This document shows, in pieces, positions 24,301-35,581 of a stretch of 64,000 nucleotides of DNA. A program made the translations under genes and the position numbers. The notes beneath the pieces are model-generated. The model saw nothing but the letters and a program-made list of their open reading frames with translations, ran no database searches and had not been told where the DNA came from. Location of the stretch: positions 14,956,242-15,020,241 of the forward strand of contig OZ007506.1 in assembly GCA_963931865.1 (NCBI GenBank). Direction: 5' to 3'. The stretch's first letter is position 1. Each line of letters starts with the position of its first letter. This stretch comes from Axinella damicornis (taxonomy: Eukaryota; Porifera; Demospongiae; Axinellida; Axinellidae).

Positions 24301-27300
24301 AACATCTACAGCTGAAATAAATATTATGAGTTGTTCCTCTGCTGACAGTGATTATAGTAAATCCTAACCAGCCACATGTATATATGGATGGTTGTGCCTA
24401 CGTTTAGTTTTGGAGACAAATTTATTGTTGGCCTCCGCAGATAGTAGCGAGTTTTAGGTAATTGTTGAAGGTCGTGGCTACCATACGTACGTGTAAAGAA
24501 GCCAGGAATCACACCTCTTAATGCGCAGCTACTTAGACCTAAGAGTGGTTTGATGCTCTGCGCAAAACTTCTTTCAAACTTACTGAGTGGTCAGTCATCA
24601 GAATATTAGTCTCATTCCCAGGCCTCCACGTTTTGTACTGCAAGCAACAAAAACTGGGCGTGGAGGCCTGGGAATGAGGCTAATAGAATATAACTTTGCA
24701 TCTGTGGACTTGCCGTTTTCAATTTGACAAAAGAGCTAGTGTATGCAGGTGGAGTCTGATAACCGGTTTTGTTAAAACCCATTGCACCCTGTAGCAGCCA
24801 AATGAGCCCATAGAATACCCATAAGCTTTATATAGGGGGTTTAATATTAGGCGTTAATACTTTGTACATGCTCTTCTGCTTCATTAAGCTGTTTGCAGTA
24901 GTAGGTAATGAGTCAACGTTACAGCTGATGAAGAAGCCTTTCCGGAGTGATACTAAATATTATACAGGCTGTGACACTTGCTTTCTTGTGCCTTGCCAAG
25001 CTGGTGGTGGAAACTTTCTCTCTGTTTGCCTGTACTGCATCACATCTGCTCACGTGATTTCAACCGCAAAACTTTGTCCAAGGATCTGATGTATAGAATC
25101 ACATTTGGGGGCCAGGGGCTGCCCTGTTCACTGTGTCAATAGCACATGCAGTTGGAGATGTATGTCTGCAGGAGAATGAAATACCTCTCCACTTATCTAT
25201 GCCATGTGTCGATTGCTGCTCAAGAGACTAAAATTAATATTATTTGTACACACGATATCGATTGAGATTAGTTAATGCCAGTGAGACTGTACATTAGAAT
25301 GAATAATCTATTAGTATGCTATTCCAGTTCATTAGAGTATTTTATTGTTCTGTTTTTTTTCTGCTACCAACATACAGGCTGCATTGCTGAAGAAAAGAAA
25401 TTCTACATTGTCTCTCCCAATGATATCATCAAAGTGGAGGTACGTATATTTCAACACTTATTATTAGTGCATACGTGATACAGAAGAGCTTCACAGGAAG
25501 TGAGCTAACACTTGCTAGCTGAGTATATATGGGCATTTTACACCTGGTATTTGCATACGCATTCATAGTCCTGATTATTTATTTACAGCATGGTAAGTAT
25601 AGTCATGAAGCAAATGCGAAACATGTATGTATGTATATATATATACGCTAGCTCAGATTCTACTGCTCCACAGCACAATTACTTGCCTTGCTTCCCACTT
25701 GGCAAATATATATACTGCAGCTTTGGCTGCACTCCATTTGCTCTACCTTTGGCAAAACATTGGTCACATGCAGCAGCCTCTTTGTCTTGCTGTCTGTGCT
25801 GCTGGCTCCCCCTGGCATGCCTGTTTGTCTTGGTAGTTCCTCTTGGCAACCTGCATCCAATTTGCAAACAGTACCGTAAACTGTGATCATGGTGGCCACC
25901 TAAAGCCTCCATTGATCTGACCTGCCTCATGAATATCGTATGCCTTCTCTGCTGTCTTTGGGTGGTTATGGTGCTATAAATCAAAGCCATAGTGCACATG
26001 TTGTAGGCACATGTTTTTAGACAGACACTGGACGTACAGACAGGACAAATATGTAACATTTCATTCCCTTGTGCAGGAGTGTGATGCCAATGATCACATC
26101 ACCTGGCTCATTGGAAGGAAAGCTTTTGAGGTACATACGTAGGTTAACATTGGGGAAGAGACAAGAAGCTTAAGACATGCCACTGTTGTGTACATACTCA
26201 TTCATGCAGGGATGTTTCTTATGGTGCTGCTGTATACGTGTACGTTGTTGCCATTATACAGGAAGCGCTGGAGTATGCAAAAGATCCATGTACTAAGGGA
26301 TTACTAGATCCACAGTCGAAATACAAGGTTAAAACTACTTGTAGAGGGATTATTACCAACCGTGCATGTGCAGCATTTGCTGATGCCATTGGAATCCTTG
26401 AACATACCCTAATCCCAGCATCGGTGCTGGTGTGGTACATCTAGCCTTGTTCCCATGCCCCACCCATTTTTTTTTGTTGCGTGCAGTATGCATGGAAAAG
26501 CCATACTGCAAGCGACAAAAAGCTGGGGACAAGGCTATTGGAGTTGCCCATTTGGCTGCAGTTTTTGCACCGTGATAACAATTTTCCAGCATTCCTCAGT
26601 TTCAAAAGTTACAAGGAATCTACCATTCTGAGCAAATCATCATCTTGCCCAACTCCTAACCAGACAAACAGTTACGTTACTGATAGAGACACGTACAAGG
26701 ACATTGAATATGAAGCCAACTCGATCCAGCACATTACGTATCTATCAAAGCTTGAGCTATAGTTACTTTAGTGAAACACGGCAAAGACATGTCTCAAGAA
26801 ATGCTGTTTTGCTGGAGAAATGCAGTTGATGTCTGAATTTATACAGCCATTCACACCAGCATGTAGTAAACGTCAAAAGTGGATGTTATTATAATCTCAT
26901 TGATTTCTTGCAGGATGTAGGGATTATGCTTCTCCTTGACCTTGTTGAGACTGGGAAGATTTCAGAAGCTGCAAAGTAATTTGTGACCATTCTCCTACAC
27001 AGCTACCTCAGTAACGGGAACGGGAACGGGAACAGGAGCGGGAACGACACAAAGCTACGAAGTGTCGTCTCCAGTTGCTTCCTAGTCTGTTGAGGCATTC
27101 GTTGTCTGCTAGATTTCTGAGAGGTCAAAGGTCATGGCATATTAATGAGCTGCAACAAGATGTGCATGGAGGACATGTATTTGTTTGGGAAAGCACCCTC
27201 GTCAAGCTTTCTAGCTGCTTTGCCTGCTTGAAGAATTAGAAGAGCAGTTGTTGAATCAGAAACCAAACTCCAGCCTTTGTTGGTGTAAAAAAATAAGCAG

Positions 27301-30300
27301 AACATTCGTATGTCATCCATGACTACGGTCGAAGCTCTTGTTGAAGCTTATTAAATATGCATGTGACCTTTGACCTCTCGGAATATATTGAGGAGACGAT
27401 GCCTCAACAGGCTAGGAAGCAACTTGAGACAGAGCTGGAGACAACCTTTCGTAGTTTTGGTGGCGTTTGCTGTCTGTATACGGCTGCTTTTAAATTAGTC
27501 AGTCTAGTCCAGAGTCCAGGTTTTACAGTGAGCCCGCACAGTCCGCTTGGGATTGTGTCGTTCCCTTTCCCATTCCCGCTCCCGTCCCATTTCCTGTTCC
27601 TTGCTTTTCCAGTTGCCCAGTAGTAACTACACATTTGTATACTCCAAGTAAAATTTGAAAAGCCGTACTATTCATCAAAATATTCTTGCCCTTTCCCCCA
27701 GAACGAGGGGGACTTACTATACCATAGTTACAAGTCCATAGTTGTTTGTGAAGCATGTACTGTTCAAGCACTCAAACTATAATCCATGGTCGCGCCAAAG
27801 AGTTCCCGGCGCCATGATCAAGCAAGTTTTATCAGTGGCCAAATAGTTACTACACCGATTATTTCTTTATGAGCTGTTTTTTCACTTGCAATTGATATGC
27901 AGTTCATGGACACTCTCTCAAAAACTAGGTCTTGAATTTTTACATATGTGGCTATTCTGCATTTCTACACTATGAGCTGATTTTCGCTGATCTCTGGCAG
28001 GAGATGCCCGCAAATATTGGGGGCAGAGGACAAGCAGAAGTGGGAGGAAATCATGATGATGATTGTAAAACGCTCTGGAAACATTTCGGTTTGTTACTTG
28101 TTTCAGATATTATAACTGTGTGCTGTTTTGATCATGTGATGGCAATAAATACGTTGGAGTGATGGCCATAAGTTACATGCAGGTCAGGGGTAGCAATATA
28201 AGTGTTCGTAGTAACTAGCTTGCAATGTATATAATCTGCAATTCTTTCCGTTAATGATTCATAATTTACACTGTAGGAAATTGCTACATTTGTTCCAACA
28301 AAAGACCCCATTCTGAGCACTGAAGTTTATGAACTGGTTCTCATTGAGCTTCTGCAGAAGGATAGTTGCAAGGTATGTATATCCTTGCTTATGAGCTAGT
28401 GTATACCATTCAATGCCCTCTGCTTCCCTATACACCACCTACCACGCACCCACGTTACCATTCACTCTGTGCGTTTCTATTCCCACCGAAGTTGTTGCTT
28501 GTCTGCCTAGTAGCTACACACAGTATTGCCATTTTAGTATTCAAGTCAACTATCTTCTCTAGTAATTCAAATGGGCTAATACTGTCTCACTTGTTGGTGT
28601 TACAATCAAATTACCTTACCATACGTATGTATACACAGCAGCTCGATGCAATTTTTAACACCATGACACCATCACTTGAGTACACTTGCAACCTGTTTCC
28701 TCACAAATGTCAAATGCAGCTGCTGGAAGTGATAACGAAGTGGCCTACTGCCCTCTACAATGTGCAGTCAATTGGTCCTGCTGTGGAAGTAAGTCTTCAT
28801 GTGGTACAATTTGGTGGCTAACTTCAGGACTCGGGGGATGGGAAAATGAGACACTGGCCATGGAGGTGCATGTACTAAGTGTAGTAGCTGGATTGCTAGC
28901 TAAACCTTAGACTGTGAATCTACCTAGAGAATTGTCAGATTATAGTTGCAACTGCAAATACATACTCTGGTGCTGCTATAAGAACATGTACAAAAGGGCA
29001 CAGAGCCTCCACTGTAACAAAAGAGCAAAAGAACAATAGAACAACTAGCAGGCCTGGTACAAGAACTGAACATGCATGGTAAACCAAATAGACAGTGGTC
29101 AAACCAGAGTCTCTTGCATGTAGCTCAGTACCCTTATCTATCATAGTGACAAGTTAGGAAGTGGTTTCCTGAGCATGAGACTCTGGAGATCTATGTACGA
29201 AGTTACTAAGGTGGTAGTTGTTCATATTAATATGTACGTAGCTCAAGTGCTTCAGTACCCTATGCTATCACAAGAATTGGTTTCCTAAACGTAACATTAT
29301 GCTGTCATGCTAACTATGTACTAACTGTACATGACTCAATAAGCCAGTTGCACGCAAGCAAAAGTATTCACGGAATGTATGACGTCACATCCGGTTGCTC
29401 TATTGCAGCAGTGAATGGCGAAATCGGTAGGTGGGCGTTTGAAAGCTGCGCATGATTAAAACTATACCGATCACACAATTTTAGTGACCGCGGCGGTAAA
29501 CAAGAGACTTGGACGTTCAAGACAGTGAGTGAAGTGTGTGAATCGGTTTAAGTATGAACGAGAACAAAGCGGTCTTGCTATGTCTACAGCCCCCCTGCCT
29601 CCAGTGTTCAGGCTCTGTTCCTGCATAGCTAGATTATTATACTTCAAAAGTATTAGTTACGGTTTCTGTGACGCTTACTGCCGCGGACATACCGGGAGCA
29701 GACCTGAGCGAGCTGTTGGTTCTCTTTTGGCATCGCTATCGGGAAAGTGCCTGGAACAAGCTCGCGACTACGACCTCAGCTGCCTCGCATCCATCCATAA
29801 CACGCTGAACCATCTCGGTCTCCTGCCTGGATCGCTTGGAAATCGGTGGAAGAAGGCGCTCGGATCCTGGCTTGGGTTGTTGCCACAACATGTTACAGGT
29901 ATGTCCAGCATATGGCATTGTTCTCGTTCGTGCTTCAACCGATTCTCACTCTTTGCACACCGTCTTTACCGCCAGGTCTCTTGTCAAACACCACAGTCAC
30001 ATGAACTGTGTAATCGGTATGGTTTTAGTCACGCGCAGGTTTCAAACTGCCCCCTGCCAATTTTGCCATTCACTGCAATACTTAATGTGGCTATAAAAGA
30101 GCAACCGGATGTGACATCACGTCAATCAAATTCCTTCGCTCTTGTGTGCAACTGGCTTATTGCTCATCTTCTACATCAACAGAGCAAACTATGTGAAGTA
30201 CTAGCTAACAATGGAGACTCATCAAAGCAGCATTGGGCTCAAAACCCTCCAGAAAATAGCGGTGAAGTTGAGCACCTTTTGAAAGTTCTGACAATGCTGT

Positions 30301-31483
30301 AAGTCTAGCATGCAAGACTGCTTAAGGTTTTGGGTTGCAGTTTGCTATTGTGCATGAGTGGTGTGAACTTGCAGTTTACAGTCAACAGTGGTCAGGAATG
30401 TGTTTGCGACTTTGGCGTCAATTTTTTTTATCGCTGAAGTAACATCTAAGCGTATATTAAGCTGGATTTCAATTCTACGAAGAAAAGGGCAGGGCGGCTC
30501 AAAACGTTTTACCAAGAGAAACATCCTGTTTGTGAGATACTGTGCATTCTACTTGCCTGATCAACTTATATTATATTATTGGTGTTATACGTCGCTTTTG
30601 TTGCGTATCTCTAGCTAGTTTCTGTGTGGAAGCACAAAGTAGCTTGTACCGTCAGGAGCACATCGAGCCGCCGGAGGCGGCTCGATGCGCTCCTGATGGT
30701 ATGAATATTAATGAGCACACAGTATCCCGTAACCTTAAGGCCAATTGCCAATGTACATGCACGTATGTAGATAAGATCATAGAGATTGTAAGGCATTGGT
30801 AGCAAAATTACTACAGTCGTGTGATATTTGATTGTTTTTGATAGGGATGATCGCTGTGGCAGCTATGGTGTGGATTCACCCAGTCAGGAACTGCAGCATA
30901 AGTGGGAAGGGTATGTGTAAATTCAGGAGTAGAGTCTGCATATACTACTAGTGGTTTTTGACATGCACATATCCCATATACGTAGATGTCTATACCGCTT
31001 CACAAAGTACACATGCTCGCCAGTTTCCGAATACCTTCATGCACACATGTTTGATCTGATCAAAGAGTGAAGTTGTTTCGTCATTGGCTTCCAATTAGAA
31101 CCCTTCATAAATGAAGCACTTGCATCTGATTGGCATCATTACAACTCCTGGTAGGTAGGGGAAAATGTAAACAAATTCTAAAGTCAGTGGAGGACATGGA
31201 GAGATTCTGACAACATTGTTGCGATTGTGATCTTTACTTACCCAAGATCATTTTGAGACTCACATGGTTGCAAATTTTGAGCATTAGAAAGTTTCAACAC
31301 TTGCTCAATTTACTCACGCGGACACAATCACGTGTGCAAGGAAGACCTGATAATTTTACAGACACGTTTGCATAACCAGTGAATTGTATTAGCTACCAGC
31401 AGTGCTGTTCCCCTTGATTTTCATGTCCATTTCACTGTGTTAAGTACAGACGTGAAACTTGGTTTCACTGCAGTGGCGGATCT

Positions 31484-31519
<36 letters not shown>

Positions 31520-32976
31520 GCACCGGGCCTGGGACCTGCAATCCTCGTACTGTGGGATGGTTCTTAGGCTTGTATGGTAGAGCACCTGCACAATCTGCAC
31601 AATAGGCTGAGGTCCATTTTGCAAATTTGTATCTCATCGCAACTACATAGGCTTGGTTCGGACTTATGAAGGCTTCATGTTAGCCTCGGTCGAAGGCTTG
31701 AGCTCTCTTCTCAAAGGAGGAGAACCTGGACCAAGGCTAGACTTTAACTATTTATTTTCACTTCACCATGCAGATACAAGCATGCAGCAGTCTTTGATCT
31801 AATCTGCAGCAGAGGACTCTATGGTACTCTCATAGAGAATCTGATTCCTTTCATGGGTCTAAACAATAAGGTAAGCTATTACATTGCTGCTAGTTGTTCA
31901 CACTGTTGGTGTCATGTATAGTTATCTTGTACATATATACAGGCAACTGTGAAGCTGCTCACTGACTTACCAGTGAGTTCTGAGGTCATTATGTCTGACT
32001 ATGTGCCTCATACAAATTCTTCTCTCTTGGTATATGTCTATAGATATGACATAATCTATCTTCTTTCAGTCTCAATGGATTGTTAAGGAGTTAGAAGCTG
32101 CTGGAAACAAGACACACTGTCTCATGGTAGGACTGCCAGGGGAACGTTTTATGGCATGTATAGTATTCATAGAGATTTAGAGGTTGGGCCTTTAATTGTT
32201 GCTAGATGTCGTAGTTACTTGTGCTCTAATTACAAGGAATATAATTATACTGCTGCATGACGGTGGCTACATGGGTGATATGATTCTTATATTGTTAAAT
32301 GTAGTTGTGCTTTGTTCCTAGTACTTAGAGGGGCTCCACTTGAATGCTGTACGTGAAGACTACTTCGAAAAGGTGGTGGAACTCTGTAGTGAGCTTCAAC
32401 CAGAGAGGGTTCAGCAAATCTTGCAATCCAGCATTGATATCCATCTACAGAAGGTATACATGTACCTTTTGGTCTGTTGCATGGCACCAAAACATTAGCA
32501 TAATTAAGTAGCACGCAATTCACAGCAAGACAAGCCTCAGCGACTGGAAGGGGATTTTATATGACACGACAATTAACAGCTTGTGTAGGTAAACCAAAAA
32601 AAGTGTTGGATCCCGGCAGGCTAAGCAGGTTGCCTTAGCGTCATTAGCCTTTTTTTCTGTTTGAACGTTGTTCAATTTATGACTTCAAAGTTCAAAGTAA
32701 GTTTGTAGGAGATTAAGAGCACATGCAGAGCAGGATCATTTGTGCTTAGCACACTTAGAAAACCACAACTGACCCTTGCAATTGCCCCAAATCTGTTCAA
32801 CAGAACAGCTAAGACATCTGATTGATACCTACCTATGTATGTTATACACAATGTCATGTATGTTATGTGTTGCACGTTTATAGTAAGACATACCATTGAT
32901 TTTCTACCAAAAGGACAATGTAATTAATCAACATCCTTGCAGGCTCTCAGGTGTCAGGAGATGATGACACAGAGAG
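13757..32976 (+). CDS. VPS41: VPS41-like protein: WD propeller and part of clathrin-heavy-chain repeat
   Basis: HOPS-complex subunit for late endosome/lysosome tethering. Exons read: 13757-13891, 15676-15750, 15994-16074, 18143-18205, 19086-19145, 19431-19553, 21603-21657, 21886-21925, 22014-22093, 22169-22204, 23635-23770, 25378-25439, 26077-26130, 26262-26327, 26914-26975, 28001-28088, 28277-28372, 28720-28788, 30183-30298, 30845-30910, 31774-31870, 31943-31972, 32070-32126, 32322-32453, 32943-32976. All borders are GT/AG and phases agree throughout, except that one exon (expected between 19554 and 21602, about 30 codons) was not found. Family matches include ISCVAVHPK, FGPISTIQWKNDLIAFADMD, LCWKSNTSLVVGRG, KKFYIVSPNDII, ITWLIGRKAFEEALEYAKD, FVPTKDPIL and ITKWPTALYNVQSIG. 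The rest of the CHC repeat and the C-terminal RING are absent; the last exon is phase-compatible with the kinase exons downstream. Start chosen at ATG 13757, in frame with the conserved PLLKYTRL. Confidence 0.88.
13892..15675. other. VPS41 intron 1, with a hairpin copy and a TTAA foldback element
   Basis: Contains a 70-bp hairpin at about 14074-14144 (TAGCCTCGTTCCCAGG and its complement) and the foldback element at 15027-15473. A diverged fragment of the same element (CTTAAGGTTACGGG) is near 14837. No coding signal. Confidence 0.7.
15027..15473. mobile_element. Foldback MITE with TTAA borders (447 bp)
   Basis: Starts TTAAGGTTACGGGATACTCG and ends with the exact complement. Arms of about 163 bp pair almost perfectly, for example CATGACGGAAGCTTTT near 15171 with AAAAGCTTCCGTCATG near 15313. 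The TTAA at both ends is typical of piggyBac-type insertion sites. No transposase is present. Fragments of the same TIR occur near 14837 and 30722. Confidence 0.85.
16075..18142. other. VPS41 intron 3, largely a foldback element
   Basis: No exon seen. Most of 17091-17950 belongs to an inverted-repeat element; the remainder has no feature I can name. Confidence 0.5.
17091..17950. mobile_element. Foldback element, 0.86 kb
   Basis: The left end (GGGATGCTAGAAAACCCGGA, followed by CGGTCAGGAATGGAACAGAA) is inverted at about 17880-17945. GTACTGTCTGTATCGCTACT near 17262 is inverted at about 17850-17870, and ATGTCAAGCTTGT near 17307 is inverted at about 17815-17828. A roughly 480-bp unique centre has no convincing frame. 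Confidence 0.7.
18350..18405. repeat. (GT)n microsatellite
   Basis: About 27 GT units with one GG interruption, in a VPS41 intron. Confidence 0.95.
19554..21602. other. VPS41 intron(s) where one propeller exon should lie
   Basis: The flanking exons require an exon ending in phase 2 before LCWKSNTS. I found none. The stretch holds a CTTTACCAACC-family element (about 19685-20035), a partial 4440-type MITE copy (20335-20425), a GT/G-rich tract (21220-21337) and otherwise unmarked sequence. Confidence 0.5.
21288..21337. repeat. (GT)n followed by a poly-G run of about 31
   Basis: TGTGTGTGTG runs into an uninterrupted G tract. Homopolymer length is unreliable in assemblies; other runs of this kind are at 31486, 43593, 43941, 57621 (as C) and 63229 (as C). 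Confidence 0.9.
22255..23590. repeat. 47-bp minisatellite array, about 28 copies, in a VPS41 intron
   Basis: The unit begins GTGCATTGTGTTTATGATCT and ends near ATGACACGTCTA. Spacing is 47 bp, with sporadic point changes and a few shortened units near 23145, 23250, 23400 and 23510. It lies between the exons at 22169-22204 and 23635-23770. There are no unique spacers, so it is not CRISPR-like. Confidence 0.97.
24126..24199 (-). repeat. tRNA-Lys-like SINE head or tRNA pseudogene
   Basis: On the minus strand GGTAGCTCAGTTGACAAAGC is an A box with a D-arm, GCATT/AATGC forms an anticodon-type stem, and GGACTTGAATCC (24148-24137) is the B box. The acceptor stem does not pair, so a working tRNA is unlikely. 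The sequence continuing to about 23840 may be the SINE body, with a second B-box-like GGTCTGAATCCC near 24060. Confidence 0.6.
26980..27615. mobile_element. Foldback element with GGGAAC repeats at the ends
   Basis: The left half (AACGGGAACGGGAACGGGAA near 27013, GTCTCCAGTTGCTTCCTAG near 27067, TGAGAGGTCAAAGGTCA near 27117) is inverted at the right (about 27545-27600, 27412-27445 and 27364-27380). Arms are imperfect. It lies in the VPS41 intron after the exon ending at 26975. No transposase frame. Confidence 0.7.
28789..30182. other. VPS41 intron holding a long-TIR element
   Basis: Between the exons ending 28788 and starting 30183. The TIR element at 29381-30118 fills its 3' half. The rest (28789-29380) has no recognisable feature. 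Confidence 0.6.
29381..30118. mobile_element. Long-TIR / foldback element, 0.74 kb
   Basis: The left end (GACGTCACATCCGGTTGCTC, continuing through GCAGTGAATGGCGAAAT, CTGCGCATGATTAAAAC and AAACAAGAGACTTGG) is inverted at the right end, giving arms of about 150 bp with roughly 15 percent divergence. The centre is in a long open frame that runs on into the VPS41 exon at 30183, but only that last part has VPS41 similarity. Its right end is only 64 bp from the exon's acceptor. Confidence 0.75.
31486..31518. repeat. Poly-G run (about 33)
   Basis: Uninterrupted G tract in a VPS41 intron; its length is subject to assembly error. Confidence 0.9.
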
Positions 32977-33174
32977 GTGAGCTCTTCATCATTAACATAT
33001 CAGCCGCATCCTTCACCAAGCTCCATACACAGATATCCTAAAAGTGCTCGAGGAACCTACAGTATACTGCATAGGTTGGGACCATGGTCCCTTAGAATAG
33101 GATGCTCACATAGCAAGAATAAGGCTTTTAGAAATTCTCCTCCTTTCACATTCCAATGGTGTTATTCCTAGCAG

Positions 33175-34450
33175 TTCAGTCTGAGGAGTCAAAAGCCGAT
33201 ATCATGAACACTGAAGATACAGGCAAGGTAACTGGTGTGCAGTAAATTACTCCTAAATCACTTCAGATATGCTAAAGTTGTTGTTGTTAAATCTTTAGGA
33301 AATGGAAAAGAGTACGGAGCTACCAGATGCACAGCATGAAGCACAGGAGAGCAAGGCATCCCCAGTAATTGAGCAAACTCCCGGAACACTGTTGCGCCAG
33401 TTTGAGAAAAGGGTACAACAGGAAGAAGACAGAGCGAGAAAAGCTGAAAATGAAAGAGATGCAATTAAGGAATTATTGCATCAAGCAGAAAATGCATTGA
33501 AAAGTGCTGACAAAAGTGCAATGACGGCCGAAGAGGTTCTGCAGCAAACGATCCAGCAATCTGAGAAAGCAGTAAATGAAGCAAATGAGAGAGCTGCAGC
33601 TGCTGAACATGAGGCTAGGGTCACGAGGGAAAGAGAGGAAGAAAGGGTTGCAGCTATGCAGATCCATAGGCAAGAGCTTATTACTGATGCATTAGCAAGA
33701 GCAGAGAGAGCTGAACGAAGGGCACGTGAAGCAGAAACTAGAGTTCGGGACGCTCAAGATGAACAACAGCACTGGCTGGTAAAGAAAGATGAGGTACAAT
33801 TAACTGGCCAGGAAGTAGGTAGGGGAGCTTGGGCAGCTGTTAAGATTGCCCACTTTCGAGGTCTCCGAGTTGCTGCCAAATGTCTTCACGATACCATTAT
33901 TACCGCATATAACTGCCGCTTGTTCATGAGGGAAATGAGCATTGCAGCACATGTACGACATCCGAACCTTGTCCAGTTTATTGGTGCAACACTAGAAGGA
34001 AACCCAATGATTCTTTTAGAGCTGATGCCGACAAGTTTGAGAGCCCAAATGGGACATGGACCATTGTCGTATACTCAGAGTAAATCCATCTGCCAGGATG
34101 TTGCAAGGGCTCTTAATTACCTCCACTTGATGAAACCGAAAGAAATAATCCATCGAGACATCAGCAGTGCCAACGTACTCCTTGAGCCATCTGGTGCAGA
34201 CACTTGGAAAGCCAAACTCTCTGATTACGGTTCTGCCAACTTCCTTCAGCTCATCAATACAGTTGCACCTGGAGGACCTGCGTATGCTGCTCCTGAATCC
34301 TTAACCCCTGAGCTGCAGTCTCCGAAAATGGATGTGTTCAGCTATGGGGTACTACTGATGGAGATATTTGTAGCCGAATTCCCAGATCCTGCTACCCGTA
34401 AAGATATGGTGGAACGCATTCAGCATCCACTCATAGCAGGACTAGAGTAA
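33175..34450 (+). CDS. Coiled-coil TKL-like protein kinase, C-terminus cut by a hairpin element; apparent C-terminal part of the VPS41 chimera
   Basis: Exons 33175-33227 and 33299-34450. Both join in phase to the last VPS41 exon (G at 32976 plus TT restores a Val codon), so one transcript could encode both. Numbering from the Met at 33302, residues about 30-160 are Glu/Ala/Arg-rich coiled coil. The kinase domain follows, with glycine loop GQEVGRGAWAAV (about 168-179), lysine in VAAKCLHD (about 190), IIHRDISSANVLL (about 282), SDYG in place of DFG (about 307), AAPESL (about 330) and DVFSYGVLLMEIF. Key catalytic residues are present, so activity is plausible. The frame ends PLIAGLE with a stop contributed by the inserted element, removing the last kinase helices. 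The lost part is at 35582-35659. Met 33302 could instead be the start of a separate gene. Confidence 0.85.
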
Positions 34451-35578
34451 ATGATCAATTATCAGCCGCCATGTATAATCAGACACTCCCACACGGAGAC
34501 GAAACAATCCAGAAACTAGGAAATACCACAGAAATGTAGCATGGGTCCAGGTTAGCTGGCACTCCAAAAATGGCACCCAACCATCATTTCCTGTTCGCAC
34601 TAAGGGCAATGCAAGTGACTGTCTGATAATATCAAAGATCAGACAGAGTGCATGTATTTCCAGACACCACTTCCTGTTCCTTTCCTGAAGCAGCTTTCAG
34701 CGAAATTCCTGCACTACTGGAAAGGCCTAGGATCCTTCTGTTCCAGGCCTGATTTTTGTCACCATAACTGCTTTGGTCACTGAGGGGCGTGGACAAATTT
34801 TGACCATGGTCTTTCCCCCTCTAACAAAATAGTGGATTTTGCCTTTTATTAGCTTTAACGTCACCCAATATACAGAAGGCCTATGATATGGGGATCATAA
34901 GAATCTACAGGTCCTCAGCAACACACTGGTACAAGTTTGGTGTTCATACGTTGTGTTGTTCCCGAGATAGAGCTGTTTTCCCTATTTCAATCAGGGAAAA
35001 CAGCTTTTCTTGAGATGGAACTGTTTTCATTGGGGAAAATAGGGAAAACAGCTCTATCTCGGGAACAACACAACGTATGAACACCAAACTTGTACCAGTG
35101 TGTTGCTGAGGACCTGTAGATTCTTATGATCCCCATATCATAGGCCTTCTGTATATTGGGTGACGTTAAAGCTAATAAAAGGCAAAATCCACTATTTTGT
35201 TAGAGGGGGAAAGACCATGGTCAAAATTTGTCCACGCCCCTCAGTGACCAAAGCAGTTATGGTGACAAAAATCAAGCCTGGAACAGAAGGATCCTAGGCC
35301 TTTCCAGTAGTGCAGGAATTTCGCTGAAAGCTGCTTCAGGAAAGGAACAGGAAGTGGTGTCTGGAAATACATGCACTCTGTCTGATCTTTGATATTATCA
35401 GACAGTCACTTGCATTGCCCTTAGTGCGAACAGGAAATGATGGTTGGGTGCCATTTTTGGAGTGCCAGCTAACCTGGACCCATGCTACATTTCTGTGGTA
35501 TTTCCTAGTTTCTGGATTGTTTCGTCTCCGTGTGGGAGTGTCTGATTATACATGGCGGCTGATAATTGATCATTTACT
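34446..35578. mobile_element. 1.13-kb near-perfect hairpin (foldback) element inserted in the kinase gene
   Basis: Arms of about 542 bp (34446-34987 and 35037-35578) are almost exact inverted copies; I saw about one mismatch (C/T near 34752 versus 35276). The loop is about 50 bp. Ends read AGTAAATGATC...GATCATTTACT and are flanked by CTAG on both sides (34442-34445 and 35579-35582), which fits a 4-bp target duplication or a TA duplication with one more terminal base. No coding capacity. Removing the element plus one CTAG restores a continuous kinase frame. The arm identity points to a recent insertion. A transcript through it would form long double-stranded RNA. Confidence 0.93.
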
Positions 35579-35581
35579 CTA

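Noticed and set aside
29529..30302. A 257-codon open frame as a stand-alone gene
   Set aside because: Most of it lies in a long-TIR element. Only the last 38 codons (from 30183) match VPS41, and they are explained as an exon with proper acceptor and donor.
34446..35578. The hairpin as a new intron (introner), using GTAAAT as donor and CTAG as acceptor
   Set aside because: The splice CTAGA / TTCAAC shifts the kinase frame by one base, and other nearby AG acceptors also fail to restore it. Not excluded if a non-canonical site is used.
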